Shown here piece after piece: positions 54,990-64,000 of a stretch of 64,000 nucleotides of DNA. Position 1 is the stretch's first letter. The number at the start of each line of letters is the position of its first letter. This DNA is from Candidatus Lucifugimonas marina. GTDB lineage: Bacteria; Chloroflexota; Dehalococcoidia; Lucifugimonadales; Lucifugimonadaceae. Location of the stretch: the NCBI GenBank assembly GCA_029593915.1, contig CP046147.1:3023001-3087000 (forward strand), in the 5' to 3' direction. Under the pieces are notes generated by a model. The model had not been told where the DNA came from and did not search any database. It saw only the letters and a list, made by a program, of their open reading frames with translations. The translations under genes were made by a program, and so were the position numbers.

Positions 54990-57900
54990 TTGAGTTCTAC
55001 GGATTCAGCTCCCCAGAGCAATTTCGAATCACTGGCAAATGAGCAGCGGCTAATTGCAGAAATTGGTCGCATTGCTAGCGCGTCGCCCAGTTTAGATTCT
55101 GTTTTTTCGGCATTCGCAGACACCGCAAAGAAGCTGATTCCGTTTGACCGATTGGCAATTTCAACGATCGATCCCGAATCAGGGTTGCTATCCGATGCCC
55201 ATATCAGCGGTCTGCAGATCGAAGGCCAAAATTTCACTGGTCCGTATTCGCTAGAAAACAGTTCGGTACCTTCTCTGGTATATGAAGAGTTACGAACACT
55301 AGCGTTAGATCAAAAGCAATTGATTGATTACTCGGGATCTAGCGCGGTCGAAGACACTGATCAGCGAATTGCGATTGGCCTAATTTCCGCGATGTTCGCG
55401 CCCGTAGTTATGCAAGGAAAACTAGTAGGCGTCCTTGTTTTCAGATCAAAATCTGAGAACCCCTACAGTGAACGTGAGTTAGACCTTGCAGAGCAAATCT
55501 CAGCGCAAATAGCTGGCGCCATTTCGATGAACCGTCAGTTCGAATTACTTGAGCACGAGGTTGCATCTCGTAAACAGTTCGCTGAAGAGCAAGCGCGAAT
55601 AGCGCAAATCGGGCGGCTCGTTGGATCGAGCCTTTCTCTAGATCAAGTATTCAAATCACTTAGCAATGAAGTAAGTGAATTAGTAAGTTTCGACCGATTC
55701 GTCGTTGCAGAATACTCAGAGGATGGTCTCACTCTTTCTCGCCTGTTTGCCGATGGTATGGACATTGCTGATTCACCCCCCGGGGAAGGTCTGCAAGAGA
55801 ATCATCAACTTATCTTCAGGCACAACATGGAAAACCAGGAACATCTTCTATTGCAGGGAGATGAATACAAGGATTTCTGCGTCGGGTCGCCAACTGAAAC
55901 CATTAGGTATGAAGCCGGACTACGTGCACTCCTGGCAATACCGATCATCTGACAAGGGGCGACTATAGGTTCAATATTCCTTAGATCAAAGGAACCCAAA
56001 ACGTTCACGCAGCGTGACATCGATCTAGGCACACAAGTCGCCCAGATTTTCGCCGGTGCTATTGCCACTTCTCGGCAATATTTAAGGGAACAGCAACGAT
56101 CGAACGAAGCGCGGAATCTAGCTGAAGTTCAGGCCCGAATTGCAGAGATTGGTCGTATCGCAAGTTCAAATCTCGATTTCGACGATGTTCTTACTCAATT
56201 TGCGGAACATGCAAAAGTCTTAGTTCCGCATGATCGAATGGTAATTTCTCGATGGTCTGACGGAGGACAAACGCTAACCGACCAGTATTCGGATGGGCTT
56301 CCGATCAAAGGGCATACTCGCGGGCAAGTACTGCAAGTTCCCGAAGATGAGATTTGGGTAAGGCTTCAGAAGGAAAAACTGCCCTGGGTAGTAAACGGTG
56401 ACGCCTACGATGAATTCAAAGAGCGAAACGATCTCGAGCGCACTAGGTACGACTCAGGCCTTCGCGCCATCCTAATTGTTCCGCTCCTATGGAGAGGCGG
56501 TGTCTCCGGCTCTATCGCATTCCGGTCAACGAACCCTGAGGCGTTCGACGAAAACGAAGTCGAGCTTGCAGTTGCCATCGCAGCACAGATCGCTGGCGCA
56601 ATGGATGCTGCTGACCAGTTCCGTCAGTTGGAGGCGGAGTCAGCCGAACGCCAAAGACTCGCCAATGTGCAGGCGCGGATTGCAGAGATTGGGCGAATCG
56701 TAAGTTCAACTCTTGATCTCGATGCAGCGCTTTCTGAGTTCGTTGCTCAGTTGCGCTCGCTACTACCGTATGACCGCATCGTCATTTCCACCGTAAATGA
56801 AGAGCTCACGGAAGTAGTCGACATACTCGTTCATGGTGTGGGCGAAGATGATTCCAAACTTGGGATCAAACTCCCGTTTCCGGAATCAGAGATTCTGCGT
56901 GAATCGATATCAAATCATGAAGCGTTTAGCGTCGGCGGAGAAGATTATCCCGAGTACGCCAGAAGCGTAAAACTTGATCAGTACCCGACATTCTCTTCGC
57001 TTCGATCATTCTTGCTGATTCCGCTAGTGTGGCAGGGGCACCCAATCGGATCGTTGAACCTACGATCTGTTGATCCGTTTGCATATGGAGAATCAGAGAT
57101 ATCCATAGCGAGGCAGGTTGGAGCTCAGGTAGCGGGAGCGATTGCGACATCGAATCAATACGCTCTCCTCGAAAAGGAATCTGAAGAACGGGAACATCTG
57201 GCATTCGAACAGGCTCGTATTGCCGAAATTGGGCGAATAGTCAGTTCGACCCTGGAACTTAATGATGTATTCAAGTCATTCAGCGAGCAAGCCGGAGAAC
57301 TGGTTCCGTTCGACCGTCTTGTCATCTCTCTAATCGATAGAAATAAGCAAACGGTTGTCGATGCTTATGTTGCTGGTCAGCTGGTTGCACACAGCACGAG
57401 CGGTACCGAACACCCACTCAGTGGAGATATCAAAGAATCCGTAGTTGAAACAAGCAAATCTCTGGTATCGAACTACTCCGACCTCCCTAAAGTTGTCGCG
57501 AACCGGATTGGCGAAAAGAGCAACTACGAATCCGGGTTGAGATCGGTACTGGTTGTTCCACTTGCCTGGCAGGGAGACGTTGTCGGAGCACTCACTTTCA
57601 GATCGATCTCTGAAGATATATACGGCGAACGGCAGATTCAGATAGCGGAACAAATCGGTGCTCAAATCGCGGGTGCAGTCGCTGCAGCCAATCAGTATCA
57701 GCAACTCGAAAAAGCTCTCTCAGATTCTCAAATTCAACAGATGGCCATTGAGGCTGCTGATGATGCGATTCTTATACGAGATTCAGATGCCAAACTTATT
57801 TATGTGAATTCGGCTTTTGAGCGCCAGACGGGGTTTTCAGCGGCTGAGGTTCTTGGAACAAATTTCATTTACCCAGAGAACGTGGGTCAGTCAACTGAGA

Positions 57901-59591
57901 AGCTTGATCAGCTTTGGGCAACGATCAGAAGTGGAGAATCTTGGCGAAGCATTGTTCCGAGCCAGCGCAAAGACGGTTCCGAATACATTGTCGACGCAAC
58001 TCTAAGCCCTGTATTCAATTCTGACGGCGAGATCGACAAATTCTTGGGGATTCGACGTGATATTACCGCTATGTTCAGAGCGAACGAATCCAATCGTATT
58101 CAGGCTGCGGCACTTGAAGCAGCTGATGACGCTATCGTCATTAGAAGCAGCGATACAACGATTGAATATGTAAACGCCGCGTTTGAACGCCAATCCGGTT
58201 ACTTGAGATCCGAAGTTGTGGGAAGTGATTCAAAATACTTACCAACAATTAAAGTGTCTAATCCGACCTACGAAAAAATGTGGGCACATGTCCGCTCAGG
58301 AAAAACTTGGAATGCGGTCGTGGCAGGGATACACAAAGACGGCAGCGAGTATGTTGTCGACACTTCCCTAAGCCCGATCTTCGACGATGAGGGCAAAATC
58401 GATAAATTCGTCGGGATTCGCCGAGATATCACCGCCAGAGTGAAAGCCGAAGAGGCGAACAAGATTCAAGCCGCAGCTCTCGAAGCAGCAGCTGACGCTG
58501 TATTTATTTTGAATACAGATACGTCGATTAATTGGGTCAACGAAGCATTTGTTCGCGACACCGGATATTCACGTGAAGAGGCAATTGGGAAGTCATCACC
58601 TTTCCTGCGGTCGGATAAAAACGATGATGTAACGTTCGATGGACTCTGGGACCAAGTACGTACAGGTCAAACATGGCATGGTCGACTTTGGACGGTCCGC
58701 AAAGATGGCTCTGAGTACCTCTGTGAGGCCTCACTAACTCCCGTATTCGACGACTCTGGCGCGATTACTAAATACGTTGGCACTCGACGCGACATCACCG
58801 AACACGTTCAGGCCGAGCAAGACCGTGAAGCCAGGCGTGATCTTGACGCTCAAAACCAGCAACTGCTCGAGATGAACAAACAGCGAGAAGAGTTCTTCTC
58901 AACCGTGTCGCACGAGTTGCGCACTCCGCTTACCTCAGTGATGGCGTTCGCCGACATCATGAGCCGGGATCGCCATCGCACACTGACAAAACTGCAGAAA
59001 GAGCACCTTGATGTCATCAAGAGAAACAGCAGGAATCTCAACGAACTTGTTGAGGATATGCTCGATTTCTCGCGTATGAGCACCGATCAGCTCAAGCTGA
59101 ACAAATCGGAATTCGAGATTCATTCACTGCTCGATTCCGTTATCGAATCGCTCGAACCTACTGCAGGACAGCGCGATCAATCAATCGTTATAGAACCGAA
59201 CAATGAACCTATTTGGATAAAGGCAGACCACTCGAGAATCGTTCAGGTAATTTCCAACCTAATCACGAACTCTTCCAAATACTCACCACCCTCCACAACG
59301 ATCACAGTGAGAATCGGTATCGAAGCTAGTCGTGTCTCGATAACGGTTTCGGATAGAGGAATCGGCATCCCGCCTGAAGACCTAGAAAACATCTTCTCAG
59401 CGTTCTTCCGCTCGGACCAGATTTCGGTACGCGAAGAGATTGGTGTCGGACTTGGACTAGCGATATCCAAATCCCTAGTTGACCTTCACGACGGAAAGAT
59501 CAGCGCAATGAGTAAGCTGAACGAGGGCACGGACATTACCGTTACCCTCCCGGGAGCTTCCTTGCAGCCAACCGTCGATGCCAGAGCCTGA
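54990..59591 (+). pseudogene. multi-GAF/PAS sensor histidine kinase with in-frame TGA at 55950-55952
   Basis: A single frame of 1533 codons from a TTG (GGAG upstream) with one TGA at codon 321. The stop replaces the Trp of the repeated motif IPLxWQG (compare VPLLWRG, IPLVWQG and VPLAWQG in the other GAF copies), so TGG to TGA is the likely change. Order: about five GAF domains, three PAS domains (IEAADDAILIRDSDAKLIYV, LEAADDAIVIRSSDTTIEYV, LEAAADAVFILNTDTSINWV), HisKA SHELRTPLTSVMAF, and HATPase with NLITNSSKYS, DRGIGI and GVGLGLAISKS. The downstream part alone could restart at 56238 and still hold three GAF, three PAS and the kinase. Ends five bases from a convergent gene. Confidence 0.85.
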
Positions 59592-59596
59592 ACGGA

Positions 59597-60673
59597 CTAA
59601 TCCATCAACGCCGCTTCTAGTGCTTTCTCGTTCACCGTTAGTCCAAGACCAGGTTTGTTTGGAATGGTGATCTCGCCGTTTTTGAATTCCCACGGATCGT
59701 CAAAGAGCTCGTCTAGATCGTCACGTTGGCCCGAGTACTCGTGAGGTCGGCTTGAGAGCGGCAGAGTTGCACATAGGGCAAGTGAAGCGGCATTGCCTAT
59801 TGATGGCTGGGTCATGTGCGGCACGACCGACATGTCGTGAGTCTCGGCCAAAGCCGCAATTCGTTTGCCTTCAGTGAGACCGCAGCACTTCACGACGTCG
59901 GGCTGTAGCAAATCGGGTTTGGCGACGTTGATCAGATCACGGAACTGCCAGCGTGTGTATTCGTGCTCACCGGCTGAAACTGGAACATCGAGAGCATCGG
60001 CGACTTCTCGAATTCCTTCGTAGTTCGTCGGTGAAACAGGTTCTTCGAAGTGGTAAATGCCGAGATCTTCGAATTTACTGCCCTGCTGAATTGCTGTGGA
60101 AACTGAATAGCCGTTGTTCGCATCGAAACTCAACGGGAACTCATCAGGAAGGAACTCACGGCAGAGTCGGAACATCTCCATATCCTTCTTGGGATCGACA
60201 TCCTGCTTGTACTTCCAGTCCATGCGGATTTTTACCGCTTTGAACCCTTCTTCATAGGCAGTTTCGACTTTCGAGAGCATTTCGTTTGGGGTCATCGCAC
60301 TACCGCCACCAATGCTCTTGTACATCGTGAAGGTCGTGCGTACGGCTCCGCCCATGAGCTGATATAGCGGCATTCCTGCAACTTTGGCCTTGATGTCCCA
60401 TAGAGCGATATCAACTCCGCTAATGCAGCTTGGTTGAGTTCCAGCAGTTCCCAATTTGTATGTTCCGAAGAACATGTCGTCCCAGAGCCGTTCGACGTCC
60501 AACGGGTTCTTACCGACAATCAGCGGCTTCAACGCGTTTTCCACGAAGTAGCACATCACCGGCACGTTCATTGGCGAGCACTCTCCAATGCCTTCGATTC
60601 CCTCGTCGGTGAACACTCTTACGAGCGCGGTTCGGGTCTTTAGCGGGTATGCCTTAACGTCGGTAATTTTCAT
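59597..60673 (-). CDS. enolase-superfamily (mandelate racemase-like) enzyme
   Basis: A 358-residue MR/MLE protein with an N-terminal capping domain and a TIM barrel. The acid/base strand reads AVKIRMDW (Lys-x-Arg rather than Lys-x-Lys). Metal ligands are Asp in SFDANNGYS, Glu in YHFEEPVSP and Glu in VSAGEHEYTRW; the opposite base is His in VVPHMTQPS. Members dehydrate or isomerise sugar acids. The paralogue at 60977 and the mutarotases point to deoxysugar acids. Confidence 0.9.
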   Translation of the reverse strand: MKITDVKAYPLKTRTALVRVFTDEGIEGIGECSPMNVPVMCYFVENALKPLIVGKNPLDVERLWDDMFFGTYKLGTAGTQPSCISGVDIALWDIKAKVAGMPLYQLMGGAVRTTFTMYKSIGGGSAMTPNEMLSKVETAYEEGFKAVKIRMDWKYKQDVDPKKDMEMFRLCREFLPDEFPLSFDANNGYSVSTAIQQGSKFEDLGIYHFEEPVSPTNYEGIREVADALDVPVSAGEHEYTRWQFRDLINVAKPDLLQPDVVKCCGLTEGKRIAALAETHDMSVVPHMTQPSIGNAASLALCATLPLSSRPHEYSGQRDDLDELFDDPWEFKNGEITIPNKPGLGLTVNEKALEAALMD

Positions 60674-60976
60674 TGTTTGTTCTCTTTTGAGGTTCCGGTG
60701 GCAGTTGTACGAACGAAACTTTGCCGAATCTTAGCCTGCAAGCGTTTTCGACCGTCGCCTGTCGTCCTTCGAGAGCCTTAGGATGACACTGGTTGCGGTT
60801 GGTGGCTAATCAACTTGGTTCACAAACTGGAATTAGTGGATTTCCCGAGTGCATCCGAGGGATCTCGTGAATTTCAGTCATCGTGCGTTGGACGAATGAT
60901 TCCGTCCTGCCGGTGATGACCTGTTTCTTCGAGACCCCTCCTTGCGTCGGTAGGTCCGATCTGTCCGAAGGCTGAT
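60674..60976. other. intergenic region with one family A repeat
   Basis: About 300 bases between the two enolase-superfamily genes. It holds repeat family A at 60759-60788 and a family E-like GAGGGATCTCG near 60868. No gene. Confidence 0.5.
60759..60788 (+). repeat. intergenic repeat family A
   Basis: CTGTCGTCCTTCGAGAGC then CTTAGGATGACA, one base from the consensus. Confidence 0.8.
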
Positions 60977-62179
60977 TTACGAACCGAAGTTTGGTTCTTC
61001 TTCTCTTTCGATTTTGTCTGGGTCGAGATCCATCGTCATTCCTACGCCAGTTGGAGCCTTGATCATGCCGTTTTCAGGGCTGACAGGGTCCTTCAAGAAG
61101 TGCTGGTGAACGATGTTCCACTTGACCAGGTACTCCTGATACGGAGTGTGAATCGGTGACTGACTTACCGAGAAGTGAATACCCGCATTGGTCGAGTGAC
61201 CGTGTGGAATCGTGATCAGATCGAACGTAGTTGCCAGCGCCGCGATTTTGAGTGTTTCGGAAAGACCACCAGCCCAGTAGATGTCTGGCTGGATGATGTC
61301 GAGTGCTTCCGCTTCGATGAACTGCTTCATGCCCCATCGGGTGTAGTGGTGTTCTGCACCTGAGAGAGGAATGTTGGTCGCTTCCCGAATCTTGCGGTAG
61401 GAGTCGATTCGATCTGGCAAAGCGGTTTCTTCGAGCCATCGAGGGTGGTATTCCTCGATCTGCTCAGCGAGCTTGATCACATAGTTGACGTCCATCGACT
61501 GCCAGCAGTCGAGCATGATGTCGTCGTCGTCTCCGAGGGTTTCTCGAAGAGTCTTGACCATCTCTACGTTTTTCTTGAGTCCCTCTGCTCCTGACATTGG
61601 ACCGTGCCTGAAGAACCATTTCTGGGCGGTGTAGCCCTCTTTTTGCTTCTGGGCAGCTCGTTCTTTTACGAGTCCCATATCGAGCACGTTGAAGCCGAGC
61701 ATAGAAGCGTAGGCAGGAACTTCGTCACGAGTTGGTCCACCGATGATCGAGTAGACCGGAACGTTGAAGTATCGACCTTTGAGATCCCAGAGAGCGTTGT
61801 CGATCGCACTGATGGCAATCATCGTGTTGCCCTGGCGACCGTGAACGGAGGCACGGTGCATGATGTCCCACAGGAACTCGATAGCGAGCGGATCACGACC
61901 GATTAGGTAGTGAGAAAGTTCGATTTCGACGATGAAAGCAACGGCTTTGTCCATCGGGCCGCCGATACCGATCACCCCTTCGTCAGTTTCGATCTGAACG
62001 AAGTAGGCATCATGCTTCATTGCATTCTCTTCGGCCTGATCTCCCCACTTCACTCGTTTTGAGGTGTCACGGAACTCTTCGTACACATCGAGAGGCATGA
62101 CAAGTCGCTCTTCCCAGAACAACCCATCGGTTTCGATGGTTCCAAATACGTGGCGTAATCGAACTTTTTCAATCTTCAT
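60977..62179 (-). CDS. enolase-superfamily (mandelate racemase-like) dehydratase
   Basis: A 400-residue MR/MLE enzyme, longer than the 59597 paralogue. AQKWFFRHGPMSGAEG is in the place of the Lys-x-Lys strand. Metal ligands: Asp in IMLDCWQSMD, Glu in WLEETALPD, Glu in LSGAEHHYTRWG; catalytic His in TIPHGHSTNAGIHFS. Other group members act on sugar acids such as rhamnonate, galactonate or gluconate; which one cannot be said. Low identity with the neighbour suggests separate substrates rather than a recent duplication. Confidence 0.9.
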   Translation of the reverse strand: MKIEKVRLRHVFGTIETDGLFWEERLVMPLDVYEEFRDTSKRVKWGDQAEENAMKHDAYFVQIETDEGVIGIGGPMDKAVAFIVEIELSHYLIGRDPLAIEFLWDIMHRASVHGRQGNTMIAISAIDNALWDLKGRYFNVPVYSIIGGPTRDEVPAYASMLGFNVLDMGLVKERAAQKQKEGYTAQKWFFRHGPMSGAEGLKKNVEMVKTLRETLGDDDDIMLDCWQSMDVNYVIKLAEQIEEYHPRWLEETALPDRIDSYRKIREATNIPLSGAEHHYTRWGMKQFIEAEALDIIQPDIYWAGGLSETLKIAALATTFDLITIPHGHSTNAGIHFSVSQSPIHTPYQEYLVKWNIVHQHFLKDPVSPENGMIKAPTGVGMTMDLDPDKIEREEEPNFGS

Positions 62180-62501
62180 AGTTAGCTACTTCTCGCTTGT
62201 TGGCTTTGGTCGATTGATGTGAAAATTTCTGGGTGCGACTTTATCTCACTTGGCGTTGGCACGGTACTTATTCCATAAATAATCCCGCCCTTAAATCCCT
62301 CTTCGCTACCGCAGCGGTAGCGGAGTGGAGAGACCTCGGAGAGTACGAAGCCAACGATGTTCGCCTAGATCATCGTCAGCTGGTGAGAGGCTCGTATCAA
62401 CCCCTAGTCTGAGATCCCTCTGCTTCGCTACCGCTATGATCGGGACGAGGGATGCACACGCCAGTCGACGGTAATGTCGACTGGCGTCAAAACGGAGCTA
62501 A
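62180..62501. other. repeat-bearing intergenic region
   Basis: About 320 bases. Family E-like sequences at about 62300-62345 (GCTACCGCAGCGGTAGCGG, itself a palindrome) and 62412-62452 face each other. A 12-bp perfect hairpin closes the region at 62458-62487. Confidence 0.6.
62458..62487. terminator. perfect 12-bp hairpin after the 62502-63353 gene
   Basis: ACGCCAGTCGAC and GTCGACTGGCGT with a six-base loop, 14 bases past the stop of the minus-strand gene. No T tract follows on the minus strand, so factor-independent termination is not certain. Confidence 0.5.
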
Positions 62502-63353
62502 TTAAGCTGAAGGAGCGGTTTCGGGCTCTCGGATGTATGGAATCAGTCGAGGGGATTCGAACTGCTCTTCACCCTTGATTCCTTCGAGCATTTCGAATGC
62601 GGCTCGAACGTCGGCTTCTTCACCTGACAGTGAAAGCATCACTGCGCCTTCCGAACCTGATACTCCACCCGATGCAACGTGAGTCGCCTTTACGCCGGTG
62701 AGAATAGCGATTGCTTCAATCTCAGTAACAACCTGAGCGTTTACTACTGGCATTAGACCAGCCGACTGACCCATCGTGAGATCCCAGAGGTGGTTTCCAC
62801 ATACTCGGGCAGCTTCGATAACGTCGGGAACGAGTCGTTCGAGGCTGACAGGTGCTACCCAGTGGGCACCACGTGCTGTGAGAGTGCCCCAGATCCCTCC
62901 GACTGTTCCGCCACCGCCATCGGCAGCCAGTACGCCGATATTTCCGTTCGGGTCGACTGCGTTTGCGCCTTTGATAGATACATCACGCGCCTTGAACTTT
63001 CCGAGCGCCTCAGGTGCTGGAGTTTCGGAAATTTTTCCGTTCTCGAAAACCCAGGGGCCGAGTCGATCTTCCATAACCACGCTTGCAAGACGGCCCTGAG
63101 CAACGATTCCTGCAGTGCTGTTGCCTTTGTCGGCCGCCTGTCCGGTTAGCTCTTCGAGAATGTAAGCGGGAGTGACTCCACGCGAAACTACGAACCAGCC
63201 ATCGTCGAGAGATCGTTTTACTTCCGGCATCTGAAGTACGGCTTTTGCAAGCAAACGCTTCGACTCGCGAGGCAGAAGCATTACAAGTGCGTGAAATCGG
63301 TCGTCACGCAGATGCGGAGCCGGCTTAATAAAGCTAGAGGTGTCGTAGAACAT
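62502..63353 (-). CDS. conserved protein of unknown function
   Basis: A 283-residue soluble protein. The C-terminal half has IGVLAADGGGGTVGGIWGTL, VAPVSLERLVPDVIEAARVCGNHLWDLTMGQSAGLMPVVNAQVVTEIEAI and a final ferredoxin-like strand block (GSEGAVMLSLSGEEADVRAAFEML). I do not recognise the family. The Gly-rich loop and the EAIAILTGVKATHVASGGV segment suggest a binding protein built on repeated alpha/beta units. Single gene before a strong hairpin. Confidence 0.7.
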   Translation of the reverse strand: MFYDTSSFIKPAPHLRDDRFHALVMLLPRESKRLLAKAVLQMPEVKRSLDDGWFVVSRGVTPAYILEELTGQAADKGNSTAGIVAQGRLASVVMEDRLGPWVFENGKISETPAPEALGKFKARDVSIKGANAVDPNGNIGVLAADGGGGTVGGIWGTLTARGAHWVAPVSLERLVPDVIEAARVCGNHLWDLTMGQSAGLMPVVNAQVVTEIEAIAILTGVKATHVASGGVSGSEGAVMLSLSGEEADVRAAFEMLEGIKGEEQFESPRLIPYIREPETAPSA

Positions 63354-63545
63354 TCGTTAATTACTCCGCTCGTGGTCTAGGCATTCAATCGTTTTTTTAA
63401 CGACTTGAACCGCCGACTCAACAGTCAAATTTGCAAATCAAGGTGAAAAATAGCGGCTTAATGGGTCGCTACTCGCAAAACAGCGTGGATGTTACGTGCG
63501 GATTGGCGCGAATGTGCTTGTTTTCAAGCGCGTGATAAAGATTGG

Positions 63546-64000
63546 CTAGATCGATTCGAGAATGTCTCGCGCTTTCGCCGGCCAGTCGACTGTGGTTCCA
63601 ACTGCGCCAGAGCGATATGCGCGCCTGAGCGCAGCCTTCGAATCGGCGATGCCCCAAGTTCGAACTACAAGCCCTGCGGCATTCGCATCGGCGATCCGCT
63701 TCTCGGTGACTTTGTTTGCGTTCGGATAAATTCCGGACAATCCGAGATCGACAGCAGCTTTCAACGAAGCTTTATCGATTTTTTGAAGTAGCCAGCCGTG
63801 AGCAATATTTGGCATAAGCGCTATCGATCGTTCGAGTTGCTCGAAATGGAACGACGAGATTGTTAGCCCTGGCGAAATGCTGTCGCCGGTGTGCTGATCA
63901 AGCCAGCCCCACTGCTTCAGCGATTTCATCGAAACGGCTGCGAGATCAACATCGGTCGACTTGAGTTCGAGATGAATGTGGGCTTTTCCGGCGTATCGTT
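63546..64000 (-). CDS. glycerophosphodiester phosphodiesterase family protein (partial)
   Basis: The frame is open to the window edge, so the N-terminus is missing. The visible 151 residues begin YAGKAHIHLELKSTDVDL, with the Glu-x-Lys strand of GDPD TIM barrels, then LTISSFHFEQLERSI (the conserved S-F-x-x-x-x-L), IYPNANKVTEKRIADANAAGLVVRTWGI, and the closing SGAVGTTVDWPAKARDIL. GDPDs hydrolyse glycerophosphodiesters to glycerol-3-phosphate and an alcohol. Confidence 0.85.
   Translation of the reverse strand, partial: RYAGKAHIHLELKSTDVDLAAVSMKSLKQWGWLDQHTGDSISPGLTISSFHFEQLERSIALMPNIAHGWLLQKIDKASLKAAVDLGLSGIYPNANKVTEKRIADANAAGLVVRTWGIADSKAALRRAYRSGAVGTTVDWPAKARDILESI

Noticed and set aside
55950..55952. 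TGA in the second kinase as selenocysteine or Trp (code change)
   Set aside because: Other GAF copies have Trp here, so TGG to TGA is enough. Reassignment of TGA is excluded because several intact genes (SDR, SLATT, rpiB) end in TGA.

Overview
The window is bacterial chromosome with no rRNA, tRNA, CRISPR array or insertion sequence that I can see. The gene mix suggests a free-living, probably marine, member of the Chloroflexota (SAR202 / Dehalococcoidia type). It has paralogous enolase-superfamily enzymes, two L-rhamnose mutarotase-like proteins, a COG3618-type amidohydrolase, a DUF1800/NHL/DUF1501 cluster, several MFS transporters, Thr/Pro-linker lipoproteins and many short intergenic palindromic repeats. 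This placement is inference; there is no marker RNA in the window.

Layout. 0-4.5 kb: MFS transporter, lipoprotein, GYD-domain protein, small membrane protein, atypical SDR. 4.6-6.7 kb: an apparently AT-richer island with a TIR-like gene broken by one in-frame TGA, an intact four-TM SLATT-type effector and a two-TM protein; this looks like an antiviral module. 6.7-10.9 kb: two very similar class III aminotransferases around alanine dehydrogenase. 11-13.5 kb: lipoprotein, sensor kinase, small membrane protein. 13.7-17.3 kb: a broken fusion of an ABC solute-binding protein, a beta-helix and a PKD-like domain. 17.4-18.8 kb: a DUF3179 lipoprotein whose Cys-x-x-Cys site reads TGA-x-x-Cys. 19-28.7 kb: dihydrolipoyl dehydrogenase, cupin, esterase, the DUF1501/NHL/DUF1800 cluster, threonine aldolase, TPR and VOC proteins. 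29-35.5 kb: amidohydrolase, methyltransferase, MFS, a UGSC-family selenoprotein with its partner gene, and two RhaM-like proteins. 35.8-45.6 kb: broken VanZ, ybeY, the dnaX-ebfC-recR cluster, lipoprotein, recO, uvrA. 45.8-50.4 kb: small protein, SQR-like flavoprotein, lipoprotein, MFS, thioesterase, rpiB. 50.5-59.6 kb: two giant tandem GAF/PAS histidine kinases, each interrupted once. 59.6-64 kb: two enolase-superfamily enzymes, an unknown protein and a partial glycerophosphodiesterase.

The main discovery is selenocysteine. At 33031-33033 a TGA lies exactly in the Asn-Gly-Asp-TGA-Gly-Ser-Cys site of the known UGSC family, so this organism very probably decodes UGA as Sec. At 18126-18128 a DUF3179 lipoprotein has Thr-Tyr-TGA-Ile-Leu-Cys, a U-x-x-C redox-type motif. 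A 7-bp hairpin with a GGUU loop begins 15 nt after the UGA, as expected for a bacterial SECIS. I do not know DUF3179 as a selenoprotein family.

Five other genes have single interruptions that do not look like Sec: TIR TGA at 5041, solute-binding protein TAA at 14240, VanZ TAA at 36045, kinase frameshift near 51834, kinase TGA at 55950. They are recent pseudogenes or sequence errors. A second novelty is a 27-29 bp element with a covarying hairpin (AGCCGA, hairpin, GAGCGCGA) placed 10-16 nt before three start codons. The intergenic repeats often occur as inverted pairs, and one copy is inside the DUF1800 coding region.
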